From the NCBI GenBank assembly GCA_029213265.1, contig JARGNG010000004.1:1-64000 (forward strand): a DNA stretch of 64,000 nucleotides, in the 5' to 3' direction. The notes under the pieces were generated by a model that had not been told where the DNA came from, did no database searches, and worked only from the letters and a program-made list of their open reading frames with translations. Made by a program: the position numbers and the translations under genes. This DNA is from Verrucomicrobiales bacterium. Its GTDB lineage: Bacteria > Verrucomicrobiota > Verrucomicrobiia > Verrucomicrobiales > DEV007. Shown here piece by piece: positions 9,987 through 20,426 of the stretch (its first letter is position 1; every line of letters begins with the position of its first letter).

Positions 9987-10412
9987 ATGGCGGAGAGATC
10001 GACGATCATTCAGCAGGCGCCGCTTCGGTTAATCGTTTCGCAGTGGAAGGATTTTCCGGACGGTACCGGGGAAGCGTTTGCCGAACTCGAATCGCATCTC
10101 GCAACGTTGAAGGGACGGAAGTTCTACGGTCTCGTCTACGAGACAGGATCCGGGATGACCTACTACGCCGGCCTCGTTCCTGACAGTGAAACCGAAGAGC
10201 AGCTTTTTGCCTCTCTTGGATTCACGATTCGTGAAGTCGCGGGAGGTTCTTGCGCGAGAAGAAAGCTGCTCAACTGGCGAACAAAAACCGATCAAATCGG
10301 AACCATAATCGAGTCGATGATCAGGGAGCACGGAATCGATCCGACACGCCCGCAGATGGAGTTTTATCGAAGCCTCGATGAACTCCACCTTCTCCTGCCT
10401 ATACCCTCTTGA
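9987..10412 (+). CDS. hypothetical protein, possibly GyrI/effector-binding-like fold
   Basis: 141-aa ORF directly downstream of pfp; weak resemblance only (LRLIVSQWKDFPDGTGEAFAELESHL...). Confidence 0.5.
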   Translation: MAERSTIIQQAPLRLIVSQWKDFPDGTGEAFAELESHLATLKGRKFYGLVYETGSGMTYYAGLVPDSETEEQLFASLGFTIREVAGGSCARRKLLNWRTKTDQIGTIIESMIREHGIDPTRPQMEFYRSLDELHLLLPIPS

Positions 10413-10481
10413 AATTCACAATCCTCCCACGGTGCATTTCAACCCCCACATGCCCGAAGTATACGCCCCCTACGATCTAGG

Positions 10482-10509
10482 TTGACACCGCAAGAGGCTC
10501 GTTTACATT
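10482..10509 (+). promoter_or_regulatory. candidate sigma-70 promoter for ppdK
   Basis: TTGACA (10482-10487), 16-bp spacer, TACATT (10504-10509). Confidence 0.4.
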
Positions 10510-10655
10510 CCGCCGCCTCCGCGCTGGGGCTGGCTCCTGCCGCGTTTTCCCGCACATTGTCAGCCAGTCAAACCTCTGACAGCGGGCGCTTCCGCACTAA
10601 CAAGTCACTAATCCATTTCCTAGAAAAGACAACCCAAGGAATCATCGAACCTATC

Positions 10656-13493
10656 ATGGCTACGAAGAAAACCGCAAAGAAGAAGGCATCATCGCGTGCC
10701 ACAAAGATGGTCTACTTTTTCGGAGGCGAAAAAGCAGACGGAAACGGCACCCAGAAAGCCCTCCTCGGAGGAAAAGGGGCAAACCTCGCCGAGATGGCGC
10801 TGATCGGACTTCCCGTTCCGGCCGGCTTCACCATCACAACGGAAGTTTGCACACACTACTATGAGAACGGACGCAAGTGGCCTTCCGATCTGCAGAACCA
10901 GATCGAGAAGAACATCAAGAAGACCGAGGCCGTCATGGGCGCCAAGTTCGGCGATCTTGAGAACCCGCTTCTTCTCTCGGTTCGTTCCGGAGCTCGTGAG
11001 TCGATGCCTGGAATGATGGACACGATCCTCAATCTCGGTATCAACGACGACGTTGTCGAGGCTCTCGCCTCCAAGGCTAACGACGAATCTTTCGCTTACG
11101 ACAGCTACCGCCGTTTCCTCCAGATGTATGGCGAGGTCGTCATGGGTGTGGAGCAGAAAGCAAGCGAGCACCACGATCCGTTCGAAGCGATTCTCGACAA
11201 GGCCAAGGCCAAAGAGAAAGTGGAGAATGACTCCGAGCTTTCTGTCGCCGCGCTCAAGGACATTGTGGCTCAATTCAAAAAGCTCATCAAGACTCGCACC
11301 GGCAAAGATTTCCCACAGGATCCTATGGCTCAGCTCCGGGGTGCAGTGGACGCTGTTTTCTCATCCTGGCAGAATGACCGTGCCAAGGTCTACCGCCAGA
11401 AGTATGGCATTCCCGCTGAGTGGGGAACCGCTGTGAACGTGCAGGCCATGGTATTCGGTAACACTGGAAAGACTTCCGGAACCGGAGTGGCTTTCACTCG
11501 CGACCCCGCTACTGGAGAGAATGTTTTCTACGGCGAGTATCTCATCGACGCGCAGGGCGAAGATGTGGTGGCTGGTGTCCGGACACCCAAGCAGGTCAAG
11601 CAGATGGCGAAGGACCTTCCTAGTTCCCACAAGCAGCTTCTCAAGATCCGCAAGGTTCTCGAAAGCCACTTCAAGGATGTGCAGGACATTGAGTTCACCA
11701 TCGAGAAAGGCAAACTCTGGATGCTTCAAACCCGTAACGGTAAGCGGACCGGTTTTGCTGCGGTGAACATCGCAGTGGACATGGTGAATGAGAAACTCAT
11801 CTCCAAGGAAACCGCTCTCCAGCGCATTCCTGCGGAAGATCTCAGTCACCTCCTCTCCCCCATTTTCGATGGACCTGAAGAGAAGAAGGCCAAGAAAGTC
11901 GGTTCCGGACTTCCCGCCGGACCTGGTGCTGCTTCCGGTCAGATCTACTTTACCGCGGAAGCTGCCGTAGCGGCCGCGGCCAAAGGACAGAAAGTCATTC
12001 TCACACGCCAGGAAACTTCTCCGGAAGACCTCCGCGGAATGATCGCTGCAGAAGGGATCCTCACGACTCGCGGTGGAGCTTCTTCGCACGCTGCTCTCGT
12101 CGCCCGTCAGATGGGTAAGATTTGCGTTTGTGGTGCTCACGACATGACCGTTGACTACAGCAAGAAGACTCTCACCGGTGGTGGAGTGACCTTGAAAGAG
12201 GGCGATTTCCTCTCTCTCAACGGATTCGTTGGAAGCATTTACGCAGGGGAGTTGAAGACAGCTCCTTCGCAGGTCATCCAGGCTCTCCTCGAAGGGAACG
12301 CGGCGGCCAAGCGCAGCCAGAGTTACAAGAAGTATGACCAGCTCATCAAGTGGGCTGACCAGTATCGCAAGCTCGGTGTCCGCACCAACTCCGATACGCC
12401 CGGTCAGGTCAAAAACGCGATCGCATTCGGAGCAGAAGGCATCGGTCTCACCCGGACCGAGCATATGTTCTTCGAAGGCAACCGAATCGATGCGGTTCGC
12501 CAGATGATTCTCGCAGAGGACAACGCAGGTCGTGCCAAGGCGCTGAAGAAGCTTCTTCCCTACCAGAAGAAAGACTTTACCGGCATCTTCGAAGCACTGG
12601 ACGGTCGCCCTGCCACCATCCGCCTTCTCGATCCGCCTCTCCACGAGTTCATCGGTACGATGACTTCGCAGCAGATCAAAGAGCTCGCCAAGAAACTCAA
12701 AGTCTCGCCGGCTTTCATTAATCGGCGTATCAACGAGCTTCACGAGGAAAACCCGATGCTTGGTCACCGTGGTTGCCGCCTTGGAATCGTATATCCTGAA
12801 ATCACGAAGATGCAGGCCACTGCAATACTCGAAGCTGCTGTTGAAGTTGGCAAGAAAGCCAAGAACAAACCTCAGCCTGAGATCATGGTTCCACTCGTAG
12901 CCTATGCTAAAGAGCTCGAGCTTCAGAAAGCAGTCATCGACGAAGCGGCTGCTGAAGTACGCCTCAAGTATGGTCTCAAAAAGAGCGAACTGAAATATCA
13001 GGTCGGAACCATGATCGAGATTCCGCGTGCCGCACTTACGGCAAACGAAGTCGCCGAGCATGCCCAGTTCTTCAGCTTCGGAACGAACGACCTCACGCAA
13101 ACCGGCCTCGGCTTGTCCCGTGATGACTCCAGTTCTTTCCTTCCTGCTTATCAGGATGCGGAAGTGGTGAACAACAACCCGTTCTCTCAGCTTGACCAGA
13201 CCGGTGTTGGCCAGCTCGTTGAAATCGGTGTCGAAAAAGGACGCTCTGCAAAGCCGAAGCTCAAGGTTGGTATTTGTGGTGAGCACGGCGGCGACCCCGA
13301 GTCGGTGAAGTTTTGTCACCGCACAGGTCTCAACTACGTCAGCTGTAGCCCGTTCCGAATTCCGATCGCGAAACTCGCTGCTGCCCAGGCTGCCCTCGAA
13401 GACGCTCCGGCACCGAAGAAGAAGGCCACCAAGAAGAAGACGGTTGCTAAGAAAAAGACGGCGACCAAGAAGAAGACAGCACGGAAGAAGTAA
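10656..13493 (+). CDS. ppdK: pyruvate, phosphate dikinase with lysine-rich N- and C-terminal tails
   Basis: [89 protein letters not shown]; start placed at [17 protein letters not shown], not the upstream TTG at 10482. Confidence 0.97.
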   Translation: MATKKTAKKKASSRATKMVYFFGGEKADGNGTQKALLGGKGANLAEMALIGLPVPAGFTITTEVCTHYYENGRKWPSDLQNQIEKNIKKTEAVMGAKFGDLENPLLLSVRSGARESMPGMMDTILNLGINDDVVEALASKANDESFAYDSYRRFLQMYGEVVMGVEQKASEHHDPFEAILDKAKAKEKVENDSELSVAALKDIVAQFKKLIKTRTGKDFPQDPMAQLRGAVDAVFSSWQNDRAKVYRQKYGIPAEWGTAVNVQAMVFGNTGKTSGTGVAFTRDPATGENVFYGEYLIDAQGEDVVAGVRTPKQVKQMAKDLPSSHKQLLKIRKVLESHFKDVQDIEFTIEKGKLWMLQTRNGKRTGFAAVNIAVDMVNEKLISKETALQRIPAEDLSHLLSPIFDGPEEKKAKKVGSGLPAGPGAASGQIYFTAEAAVAAAAKGQKVILTRQETSPEDLRGMIAAEGILTTRGGASSHAALVARQMGKICVCGAHDMTVDYSKKTLTGGGVTLKEGDFLSLNGFVGSIYAGELKTAPSQVIQALLEGNAAAKRSQSYKKYDQLIKWADQYRKLGVRTNSDTPGQVKNAIAFGAEGIGLTRTEHMFFEGNRIDAVRQMILAEDNAGRAKALKKLLPYQKKDFTGIFEALDGRPATIRLLDPPLHEFIGTMTSQQIKELAKKLKVSPAFINRRINELHEENPMLGHRGCRLGIVYPEITKMQATAILEAAVEVGKKAKNKPQPEIMVPLVAYAKELELQKAVIDEAAAEVRLKYGLKKSELKYQVGTMIEIPRAALTANEVAEHAQFFSFGTNDLTQTGLGLSRDDSSSFLPAYQDAEVVNNNPFSQLDQTGVGQLVEIGVEKGRSAKPKLKVGICGEHGGDPESVKFCHRTGLNYVSCSPFRIPIAKLAAAQAALEDAPAPKKKATKKKTVAKKKTATKKKTARKK

Positions 13494-13511
13494 ATTCTTC
13501 TCTCATCGAAG

Positions 13512-13568
13512 CGTCTCCGTAAGAGACGTTACTTTCCGAAAGGGCGGACCGAAAGGGCCGCCCTTTTT
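13512..13568 (+). terminator. hairpin followed by Rho-independent terminator downstream of ppdK
   Basis: CGTCTC-cgtaa-GAGACG (13512-13528), then AGGGCGG...CCGCCCT followed by TTTTT (13541-13568). Confidence 0.75.
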
Positions 13569-13640
13569 CGTGCCGTAAACGAAAATGGATATCCGGGCAT
13601 TTCTACGCAGGGATTGACTCAGCCGGGCTCAATCTGTTGG

Positions 13641-14468
13641 ATGGCGCTTTCCCTCTCCATGTTTTCTCCATCGACTCCCCTTGCGATCCTGATTGCACTC
13701 ATCGAGTTCCCCTTACTTCTCCATGCCGGGCCCGATTCCCGACTGATGGAGGAGGCACGCCAGCGAGCGGCCCGAATGGGAGAGATGATCATGGGCCAAC
13801 GCCTGACTTCCGTAGTGAGCGAGTTTGAGAAACCGGACGGATCTCGAGCGTTTGAGCTCGTCTCAATGAAACGCGAAGGAGAAATGATCCTGCAACGGGG
13901 CGGAAAGGTAATGAACCAACCGATCCAACAGGATCCGGGTGAACCGGCCGAAGGTGAATTCAGCCGCATCAGTCTCTTTCATCACGAAGGCAAAATTTAT
14001 GTGAAAGAGGAAATGAGTTCGAACTTACAGGGACGCAGCGAAAAGCTGCTCCCGTTCGAAGGCACCTACGAAGCGGTGGTTGTGGAAGGAAGCTGGGAAG
14101 GATATGAAAAAGGGGGAAAGCTCGTCCTTCGCCTCTGTGCGGATTGCAGGAAGCGCTACGCCTCCGACATCGACGAATACCTGAGCAGTCCGGATCGGCT
14201 CTCCGCGGTCGAGAAACAGATTCGGAAAGACTACCTCGCAATGCATGAGCGAATCTTCGAAAAGGAATCCTCAAACACCACTCCCGAAGCGAAACGGATT
14301 CGGGAACAATTCCCCGCGATTCGTTACCTCATTCAAAATGCTTCGATCGCCATTGCCGTCAGCCAGTCCGGACAGGAGTCGGTCACCTACACCGTCCACG
14401 GCGACAAGATGACAACGAAGGTTGGAAAGTCGAGCTCCGAGACCCGATTCCACATGTCGCTCCCATGA
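13641..14468 (+). CDS. hypothetical secreted protein
   Basis: Hydrophobic N-terminus (MALSLSMFSPSTPLAILIALIEFPLLLHA) and about 250 aa polar body; no family recognised. Confidence 0.6.
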   Translation: MALSLSMFSPSTPLAILIALIEFPLLLHAGPDSRLMEEARQRAARMGEMIMGQRLTSVVSEFEKPDGSRAFELVSMKREGEMILQRGGKVMNQPIQQDPGEPAEGEFSRISLFHHEGKIYVKEEMSSNLQGRSEKLLPFEGTYEAVVVEGSWEGYEKGGKLVLRLCADCRKRYASDIDEYLSSPDRLSAVEKQIRKDYLAMHERIFEKESSNTTPEAKRIREQFPAIRYLIQNASIAIAVSQSGQESVTYTVHGDKMTTKVGKSSSETRFHMSLP

Positions 14469-14665
14469 GCCGCGTTCCTTCGCCCCCTCCCTGCTTTCCC
14501 GCGCGCCTCTTCACAGCCCTGCTTTCCGGGACCGTTCCTTCTTTTGGTGAGATCGGACTTCACCCGACAATGGGAGACGGCGGAAAGCGGTAATGCCGAC
14601 AGCGATCATGTTTGTATTCGAGTTGCAAACGAAGGCTACCTATCTGAAACTCTGCCGCAAGCCTC

Positions 14666-15037
14666 ATGAAAAAACTCACTTACATCTGTTCCATCCTTCT
14701 TATTCTCCTCGGCGCACTTGGCTATTTTGCCTGGGAGGCGCTGGGAGCATCCAAGCAGTCGATCACGGCGGCCATTCCTGCCTTTGTCGGAATTCTCATG
14801 CTCATCGGAGGGCTTGTTGCCAACAAGAATCACATGGCGGGAATGCACATTGCTGTGCTGTTCTCCCTGCTCGGCGCCATCGCAGGACTGGGACGACTGA
14901 TTCCATCGGCCATTAAGGGCTCTCTCGACTGGGGCGCGACATCGACGCTTCTCATTCTCGGGATGACTTTGATTTGCGCCTACTACACCGTCATGGCGGT
15001 TCGCTCGTTTATTGCCGCGCGCAAAGCACGGGGGTAG
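14666..15037 (+). CDS. small integral membrane protein, 4 predicted TM segments
   Basis: LTYICSILLILLGALGYFAWEALG...AAIPAFVGILMLIGGLVA...IAVLFSLLGAIAGLGRL...STLLILGMTLICAYYTVMAV. Confidence 0.7.
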   Translation: MKKLTYICSILLILLGALGYFAWEALGASKQSITAAIPAFVGILMLIGGLVANKNHMAGMHIAVLFSLLGAIAGLGRLIPSAIKGSLDWGATSTLLILGMTLICAYYTVMAVRSFIAARKARG

Positions 15038-15147
15038 CAGGACACGTAAGTTTTTCTCCCCGCCGGGCGTGGTTTCGAAAGTTCCACGACTTCCGCAGCT
15101 GCCTGATCCTCGCCTCCCACAAAAAAGTCTCATTTTTCATTTGCTAT

Positions 15148-15162
15148 TGAGATTGTGTCTCA
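15148..15162. promoter_or_regulatory. candidate Fur-like 7-1-7 operator upstream of the TonB receptor
   Basis: TGAGATT-G-TGTCTCA imperfect inverted repeat 30 bp upstream of the ATG. Confidence 0.4.
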
Positions 15163-15191
15163 CTATCGGTAATCATAGCCTACGAATACCC

Positions 15192-17594
15192 ATGCAACCG
15201 CGTTTGATCACTCCATGTCTTACTCTGCTTCTGGCAACCGTCCTGATTGCCCTTGGCCTCACTCAATCTCCGGCGCAAGATGAAACCACCAACTCCGGGC
15301 CGATCATCGATGATGCGACCGGAGAGTTGGACATGACGATCGTAACGTCGACACCCGAACCACCCCGCGCCGCTCCCGAGCAAACCGTTCGACGCGCGAC
15401 CACCACCCGCCCCGTCGAGGTCGAAGTCTACGATACGATCGACCCGGAAATCATTGCCGGAGGCGCAGAGGAAATTTTTACTCTTCCCGGGTCCGGATTT
15501 TTCCTGACGGCCGGTGATATCCGTGACCAGAACTACACCAACGTAAATCGCGTCCTCGCAAAAGTACCCGGCGTCTACGTTCGCGAAGAGGATGGTGCTG
15601 GTCTTTTCCCCAACATCTCGATTCGTGGTGTCGACGGAACACGTTCCGAAAAAATCACGGTCATGGAAGACGGGATCCTCCAGGCTCCTGCCCCCTATGC
15701 CTCTCCCAGTGCCTACTATTCACCAAACGTGGCGCGCATGGCCGGCGTGGAGGTTCTCAAAGGATCCAGTCAGATCGCCTACGGTCCACACACCACCGGT
15801 GGTGTGATCAATTACCTTTCCACTCCGATTCCCGAGCAGGAGCAATTCTATCTTCGCTCCACCTACGGAAGCAACAACACCGTCCAGACCCATTCCCACT
15901 ACGGAAACATGATCGAAACGGAGAATGGCCGAATCGGGTATCTCGCGGAAATCTTCTACAAACGTTCCGATGGATTCCGCACCATCGATCCGGGCATTGG
16001 AATTCCGCAATCCGACAGCACGGGCTATGCCGTGATCGAACCGATGATCAAATTCTCCTGGGAGCCGAATACGGCAATCGATCAAAAACTGGAATTCAAA
16101 TACGGCTTCTCCGACGTCGATGCTGATGAAACCTATCTCGGATTGACGGAGGCCGATTTCCGCGCCAACCCCTATCGTCGCTATGCCGGAAGCTTTCTCG
16201 ACAACATCCAGACCCAGCAGCATCGCACCTATCTGAAACACAGCATGGCGCTGACGGATGATCTCGATGTGCAGGTCGCCGGCTACTACAATCAGTTTGA
16301 GCGCGACTGGTTTAAGATTCGCCAGGTGAACGGAAGCTCTCTTCACACCACACTCGGCCCGACCGGAGTCGCGGCGGATCTGAGAACTCTCCGCGGACTT
16401 GCCCCCGGAACGCTCGGCTATCGCCACAACGCCCGCAGTTACGAATCGTATGGCATTCAGTTTTCCGGTGAATACCGGATCGACACCGACACGATCGATC
16501 ACACCCTCTCCTTCGGCGTTCGCGAACACAAAGACAACATCCGGCGATTTCAAGAGAACACGGACGTAATCATCGGCGGCGCCACTCCCATCATCCGTGA
16601 GTTCGGTCCCGGTAGTGGTGGCAACCGTCTCGAGGAGGCTGATGCCACTTCCTTCTGGATTCAGGACTCTCTTGAAATTGGAAAGCTGACTCTCACTCCC
16701 GGTGTTCGGCACGAGCGGGTGGAACTGCACAACACCGACTTCCAGTCCGATGCGACCAACACACCAACTGGAATCTTCAACGGCGAAACGGACTGGTGGG
16801 TCGCCGGTATCGGGGCAAACTTTGAAATCGATGTGAACAACTCCGTTTTCGGTGGAGTGCACGAAGGGGTTTCGGTTCCCTCTCCCCGCTCCATTCTCCA
16901 AAGCAATGTCGGATTGGAGGAAAGCCTTTCCTACGAACTCGGGTTTCGTCATCAAAGCGAAAACCTGAACCTCGAGTTAGCCGGTTTCGTGACCGACTTC
17001 GACAACATCATTTCCACCTCTGCCGGGCTCGGACAGGGCACCACACAAAACGCGGGAACCGGAAAAGTCTCCGGGATCGAAGCTCTCGTTGGATGGGATC
17101 CTTTCCAGGATCGCACCACTCGCCTTCCCATGTTCCTCAGTGCCACCTGGACGGACACGCAACTCGACCAGGCTCTCACAGCAGGCGGAGGTGAGGACAT
17201 CTACGGGGACGGAGCCGGTGGGCCCGGAATGGCAGGGGCCATGCTCCCCTACATCCCCGAGTGGAAAATCGCAGCGGGAATCGGGGTGGAAACGGATACC
17301 TGGGGAGTGGACCTGACGAGTACTTACATCAGCGACACATTTGGAACCGCGCTCAACTCGCCCGTCCCGGTGACCTCCTCCCGTCAGGGGCAAATCGACG
17401 GCGGTGTCATTTTTGACCTCGGCGCCTACTACCAGATCAACGACCGGACGAAGTTCATCGGAGGAATTCACAACGTCTTCGAGGAAGTCATGGTGGTGAG
17501 CCGGATTCCGGAAGGTCCCCGGGCAAATGCCCCCCGCGAGTTTTATGTCGGACTGGAAATTCTCTGGGAGAAACCGGGCACCTACACCAAGTAG
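15192..17594 (+). CDS. TonB-dependent receptor (FecA-like)
   Basis: Signal peptide; plug domain NRVLAKVPGVYVREEDGAGLFPNISIRGVDGTRSEKITVMEDGILQAPAPYASPSAYYSP...GVEVLKGSSQIAYGPHTTGGVINYLS; C-terminal beta strands. Confidence 0.95.
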   Translation: MQPRLITPCLTLLLATVLIALGLTQSPAQDETTNSGPIIDDATGELDMTIVTSTPEPPRAAPEQTVRRATTTRPVEVEVYDTIDPEIIAGGAEEIFTLPGSGFFLTAGDIRDQNYTNVNRVLAKVPGVYVREEDGAGLFPNISIRGVDGTRSEKITVMEDGILQAPAPYASPSAYYSPNVARMAGVEVLKGSSQIAYGPHTTGGVINYLSTPIPEQEQFYLRSTYGSNNTVQTHSHYGNMIETENGRIGYLAEIFYKRSDGFRTIDPGIGIPQSDSTGYAVIEPMIKFSWEPNTAIDQKLEFKYGFSDVDADETYLGLTEADFRANPYRRYAGSFLDNIQTQQHRTYLKHSMALTDDLDVQVAGYYNQFERDWFKIRQVNGSSLHTTLGPTGVAADLRTLRGLAPGTLGYRHNARSYESYGIQFSGEYRIDTDTIDHTLSFGVREHKDNIRRFQENTDVIIGGATPIIREFGPGSGGNRLEEADATSFWIQDSLEIGKLTLTPGVRHERVELHNTDFQSDATNTPTGIFNGETDWWVAGIGANFEIDVNNSVFGGVHEGVSVPSPRSILQSNVGLEESLSYELGFRHQSENLNLELAGFVTDFDNIISTSAGLGQGTTQNAGTGKVSGIEALVGWDPFQDRTTRLPMFLSATWTDTQLDQALTAGGGEDIYGDGAGGPGMAGAMLPYIPEWKIAAGIGVETDTWGVDLTSTYISDTFGTALNSPVPVTSSRQGQIDGGVIFDLGAYYQINDRTKFIGGIHNVFEEVMVVSRIPEGPRANAPREFYVGLEILWEKPGTYTK

Positions 17595-17612
17595 CAATCC
17601 CCGCTAAAGAAG

Positions 17613-17648
17613 ACTCTCCTGACCGCACTTGGCTGGCAGGAGAGTTTG
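17613..17648 (+). terminator. candidate Rho-independent terminator after the TonB receptor
   Basis: ACTCTCCTG (17613-17621)/CAGGAGAGT (17637-17645), 9-bp perfect stem, then TTT. Confidence 0.55.
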
Positions 17649-17689
17649 CCATTTGCCCGGAGAGGCGCATTCTTTCCCACTACCTGCCC

Positions 17690-18463
17690 ATGTTGAAACA
17701 CTTCTTCATCGCCGTCACCCTGACTACGCTTGGCTTTCCGGCTTTTGCCCAGGAGGAGTCGCTGCCTGATGGAGAGGTCGTGAAAGCGGAGTTGCAGGAA
17801 TGGGTGAACGTCAAACAGGCGATCAGCAAAGAGCGTTCGGACTGGGAAGCGGAGAAGGAGATGCTTTCGGATCTCAATTCCATTCGCGAAAAAGAGATTA
17901 CGCAACTCAACGAGTTCATTGAGGCCGCCGGAGAGCGCATTACCGAAGTCGATGAAAAGCGATCCGGGTTTTCGGACGAGGAGAAATCGCTCAAAGACTG
18001 GCGCCGACAGCTTGAATCCAGGGTGACCGCGTTGGAGAAACAGATTCGTCCTCTCCTGACTCGACTCCCCCCACCCCTTCGTGAAAAGGTCGCCGAAGCG
18101 GTGCTCCGATTGGAGACACCCGATGCATCGGTCCCCCTGCAAAATCGCACCAGAGATGTACTTCTGGTGCTCCAGGCCACTCTCGAGTTTCAAAACGCCC
18201 TCACCCTCGACGGCGATGTTCGCGAGATCGAAGGGGAACGCCGCGAAATCGACATTCTCTACCTGGGCCTGACCCAGGCTTGGTATGCCGACAAAACGGG
18301 ATCGTTTGGCGGACTTGGCAGGGTTACCGAAACCGGCTGGGAATGGATCGAGGAAAACCGCCTTGCCCCGCGCATTCGAAAGGTCATCGAGATGCAGCAA
18401 CGCTCCCTTCCTCCCGAGTTTGTGGAGTTGCCCGTTCTCAATGGAAATGAGGTGGCGAAATGA
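17690..18463 (+). CDS. DUF3450-like TonB-system accessory coiled-coil protein
   Basis: Secreted coiled coil, W-rich C-terminus (LTQAWYADKTGSFGGLGRVTETGWEWIEENRLAPRIRKVIEMQ) immediately upstream of ExbB homologues. Confidence 0.75.
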   Translation: MLKHFFIAVTLTTLGFPAFAQEESLPDGEVVKAELQEWVNVKQAISKERSDWEAEKEMLSDLNSIREKEITQLNEFIEAAGERITEVDEKRSGFSDEEKSLKDWRRQLESRVTALEKQIRPLLTRLPPPLREKVAEAVLRLETPDASVPLQNRTRDVLLVLQATLEFQNALTLDGDVREIEGERREIDILYLGLTQAWYADKTGSFGGLGRVTETGWEWIEENRLAPRIRKVIEMQQRSLPPEFVELPVLNGNEVAK

Positions 18464-19854
18464 ATTTGCGCATTTCGTTTTTCCTTTTCGCTGCTTTATG
18501 CGGCGGAATCCTGTCGGCACAAGAAGAACCGACCGACCCTACCTCGGCCTACCGTTCCGCAGCGGCGACCGTGTCCAAAGATCTCAGGGAAGCACTGGAA
18601 GAGCTCAATCAGGTGCGCACCCAAATCGCCGGGGAAAAGCCGGCCATTGCCAAAGAAGCGAACCGGATTGCCTCGGACCTTCGCGAAGCACGTCGCCAGG
18701 CCGAAATCGCGAGAACCCGCAGCGACGCCCTCGAAGAGGAATTCTCCAAAACCGAAGCGGAACTCAAGTCCTGGAGGGATGAAAAGATCTACCTCGAGAG
18801 CCTTCTTCTCGATTTCCGCAAGACATTCGAATCTTCGCAACCTTTTCAGAATCTTGAGCCGGTAGCTCCGGTCGATTTGGAATCCCATTTGGCCCTTCTC
18901 GAAACATCGATGGGAGTGTTGACCTCCGCCGGCAAGGTCGCCTCCGAGGCCGGTGAAGCGGTTGGAGAAAACGGTGTTCTTGCGCCGGGAACCTTCGTTC
19001 GGGCAGGCCCCGTTCAGTGGTTCCTCCCGGAGAACAAGAGCGACGCGGGAATGGTAACGAGCGGCGATGATCTGCGCCCGGGTTGGCTTGCTGGATCGGT
19101 GTCGAACCGGGCGCTGGAATCATTGATCGCCGGGCAATCCGCTGTTCCCTCCTTCGATCCGACTCTGGGCGCTGCGATCTCCCTCACCGAAACCAAATCC
19201 ACTTTCCTCGATCATGTTCGTCAGGGCGGATTCTGGATCTATCCGATTCTGCTTCTCGCTGTGATTGCACTGGCGGCAGCGCTGGCGAAGTGGCTTCAAC
19301 TTTTCAAGATCCGGGCCCTGTCCCCCGATCGGGTCCAGAGCATCGTCCGCCTCGCTTCCTCGGGAGATCACAGCAGCGCATTGGACGAAGTCGCACAAAT
19401 CCCCCACCCGGCTGCGCGGGTTCTTTCACGGGGCATTCAGGTATCCGGAAAGGATTCCTCGAAGCGGGCGAACCGCGACGATCTCGAAGAGGCGATGTTT
19501 GAACGCTTTCTCGAAGAGCAGCCCGCACTCCAGCGCGGACTGCCACTGATTGCGATCGCCTCGGCCACCGCGCCGCTCCTTGGATTGCTGGGAACGGTCA
19601 CGGGTATGATCGAAACCTTTCGCCTCATCAACATTTTTGGAACCGGCGATGCGAAAACGCTTGCCTCGGGAATTTCAGAAGCCCTCGTGACAACGGAGTT
19701 TGGACTCATCGTCGCCATTCCCGCTTTAATCCTCCATGCATTGCTTTCCCGGAAAGTGCAGGGAATCAAGGCGACGATGGAAATGGCTTCGCTCGCCTTT
19801 CTCAACGGGATCACTTCACCGGAGCCACCAGAACCTCTCCGGCCGGTTGCATGA
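18460..19854 (+). CDS. MotA/TolQ/ExbB family protein with long periplasmic N-terminus (TtpC-like)
   Basis: Signal peptide, coiled coil, then ExbB core LPLIAIASATAPLLGLLGTVTGMIETFRLINIFGTGDAKTLASGISEALVTTEFGLIVAIPALI. Confidence 0.93.
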   Translation: MNLRISFFLFAALCGGILSAQEEPTDPTSAYRSAAATVSKDLREALEELNQVRTQIAGEKPAIAKEANRIASDLREARRQAEIARTRSDALEEEFSKTEAELKSWRDEKIYLESLLLDFRKTFESSQPFQNLEPVAPVDLESHLALLETSMGVLTSAGKVASEAGEAVGENGVLAPGTFVRAGPVQWFLPENKSDAGMVTSGDDLRPGWLAGSVSNRALESLIAGQSAVPSFDPTLGAAISLTETKSTFLDHVRQGGFWIYPILLLAVIALAAALAKWLQLFKIRALSPDRVQSIVRLASSGDHSSALDEVAQIPHPAARVLSRGIQVSGKDSSKRANRDDLEEAMFERFLEEQPALQRGLPLIAIASATAPLLGLLGTVTGMIETFRLINIFGTGDAKTLASGISEALVTTEFGLIVAIPALILHALLSRKVQGIKATMEMASLAFLNGITSPEPPEPLRPVA

Positions 19855-20423
19855 GTTTTGTCACTTCCATCAATGCTGAAATGCAGGCGATCCTTTCCGA
19901 AGGAGGCTCCTGCATTGTCGCCCTGTTGGCTCTGGCATTCGGCATCGCCTTCTCTCTTCTCGCCCTATGGAATTCGATGAAGCTGCCCGATGCGCCCGTT
20001 CTCGATTCGAGGGAATGGCGTTCGCTTCTCCGGGGCACTCAGAAAGAAGTTCCTCTGCAACTGACCAACCATCTCAACCAATCGGCCGACCCAAGAGGAT
20101 CACTGCAGGAGATCGGACAGCGACTTTTCTCCAAACCTGAACGCCGCTTTCCCTTCGCCTTCATTCTCATCAGTGCAGCCCCCCTCATTGGTTTGTTAGG
20201 AACCGTCTCCGGCATGTTCAGCACCTTCCGCGGGATGGCGGTTGCCGCTTCCGCTCCGATCGATGTGATCTCCGATGGAATCTCCGAAGCACTGATCACC
20301 ACCCAGACAGGACTGATCATCGGAGTGCCCACCTTCATTGTCTGCGCCTGGCTCAAAAGTCGCTACAACGAACTGCTCCTGCGCTTTCAAAAACTCGAAT
20401 CCCGACTTCTTCAATCCGGCTGA
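19851..20423 (+). CDS. exbB: ExbB/TolQ proton channel protein
   Basis: FAFILISAAPLIGLLGTVSGMFSTFRGMAVAASAPIDVISDGISEALITTQTGLIIGVPTFI. Confidence 0.93.
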   Translation: MSFVTSINAEMQAILSEGGSCIVALLALAFGIAFSLLALWNSMKLPDAPVLDSREWRSLLRGTQKEVPLQLTNHLNQSADPRGSLQEIGQRLFSKPERRFPFAFILISAAPLIGLLGTVSGMFSTFRGMAVAASAPIDVISDGISEALITTQTGLIIGVPTFIVCAWLKSRYNELLLRFQKLESRLLQSG

Positions 20424-20426
20424 TCC

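Noticed and set aside
11361-13319. 652-aa antisense ORF across ppdK
   Set aside because: Mirror-frame ORF caused by codon bias of the strongly supported ppdK gene; low-complexity, no recognisable domain.
15720-16955. 411-aa minus-strand ORF
   Set aside because: Antisense to the TonB-dependent receptor; no protein-like motifs.
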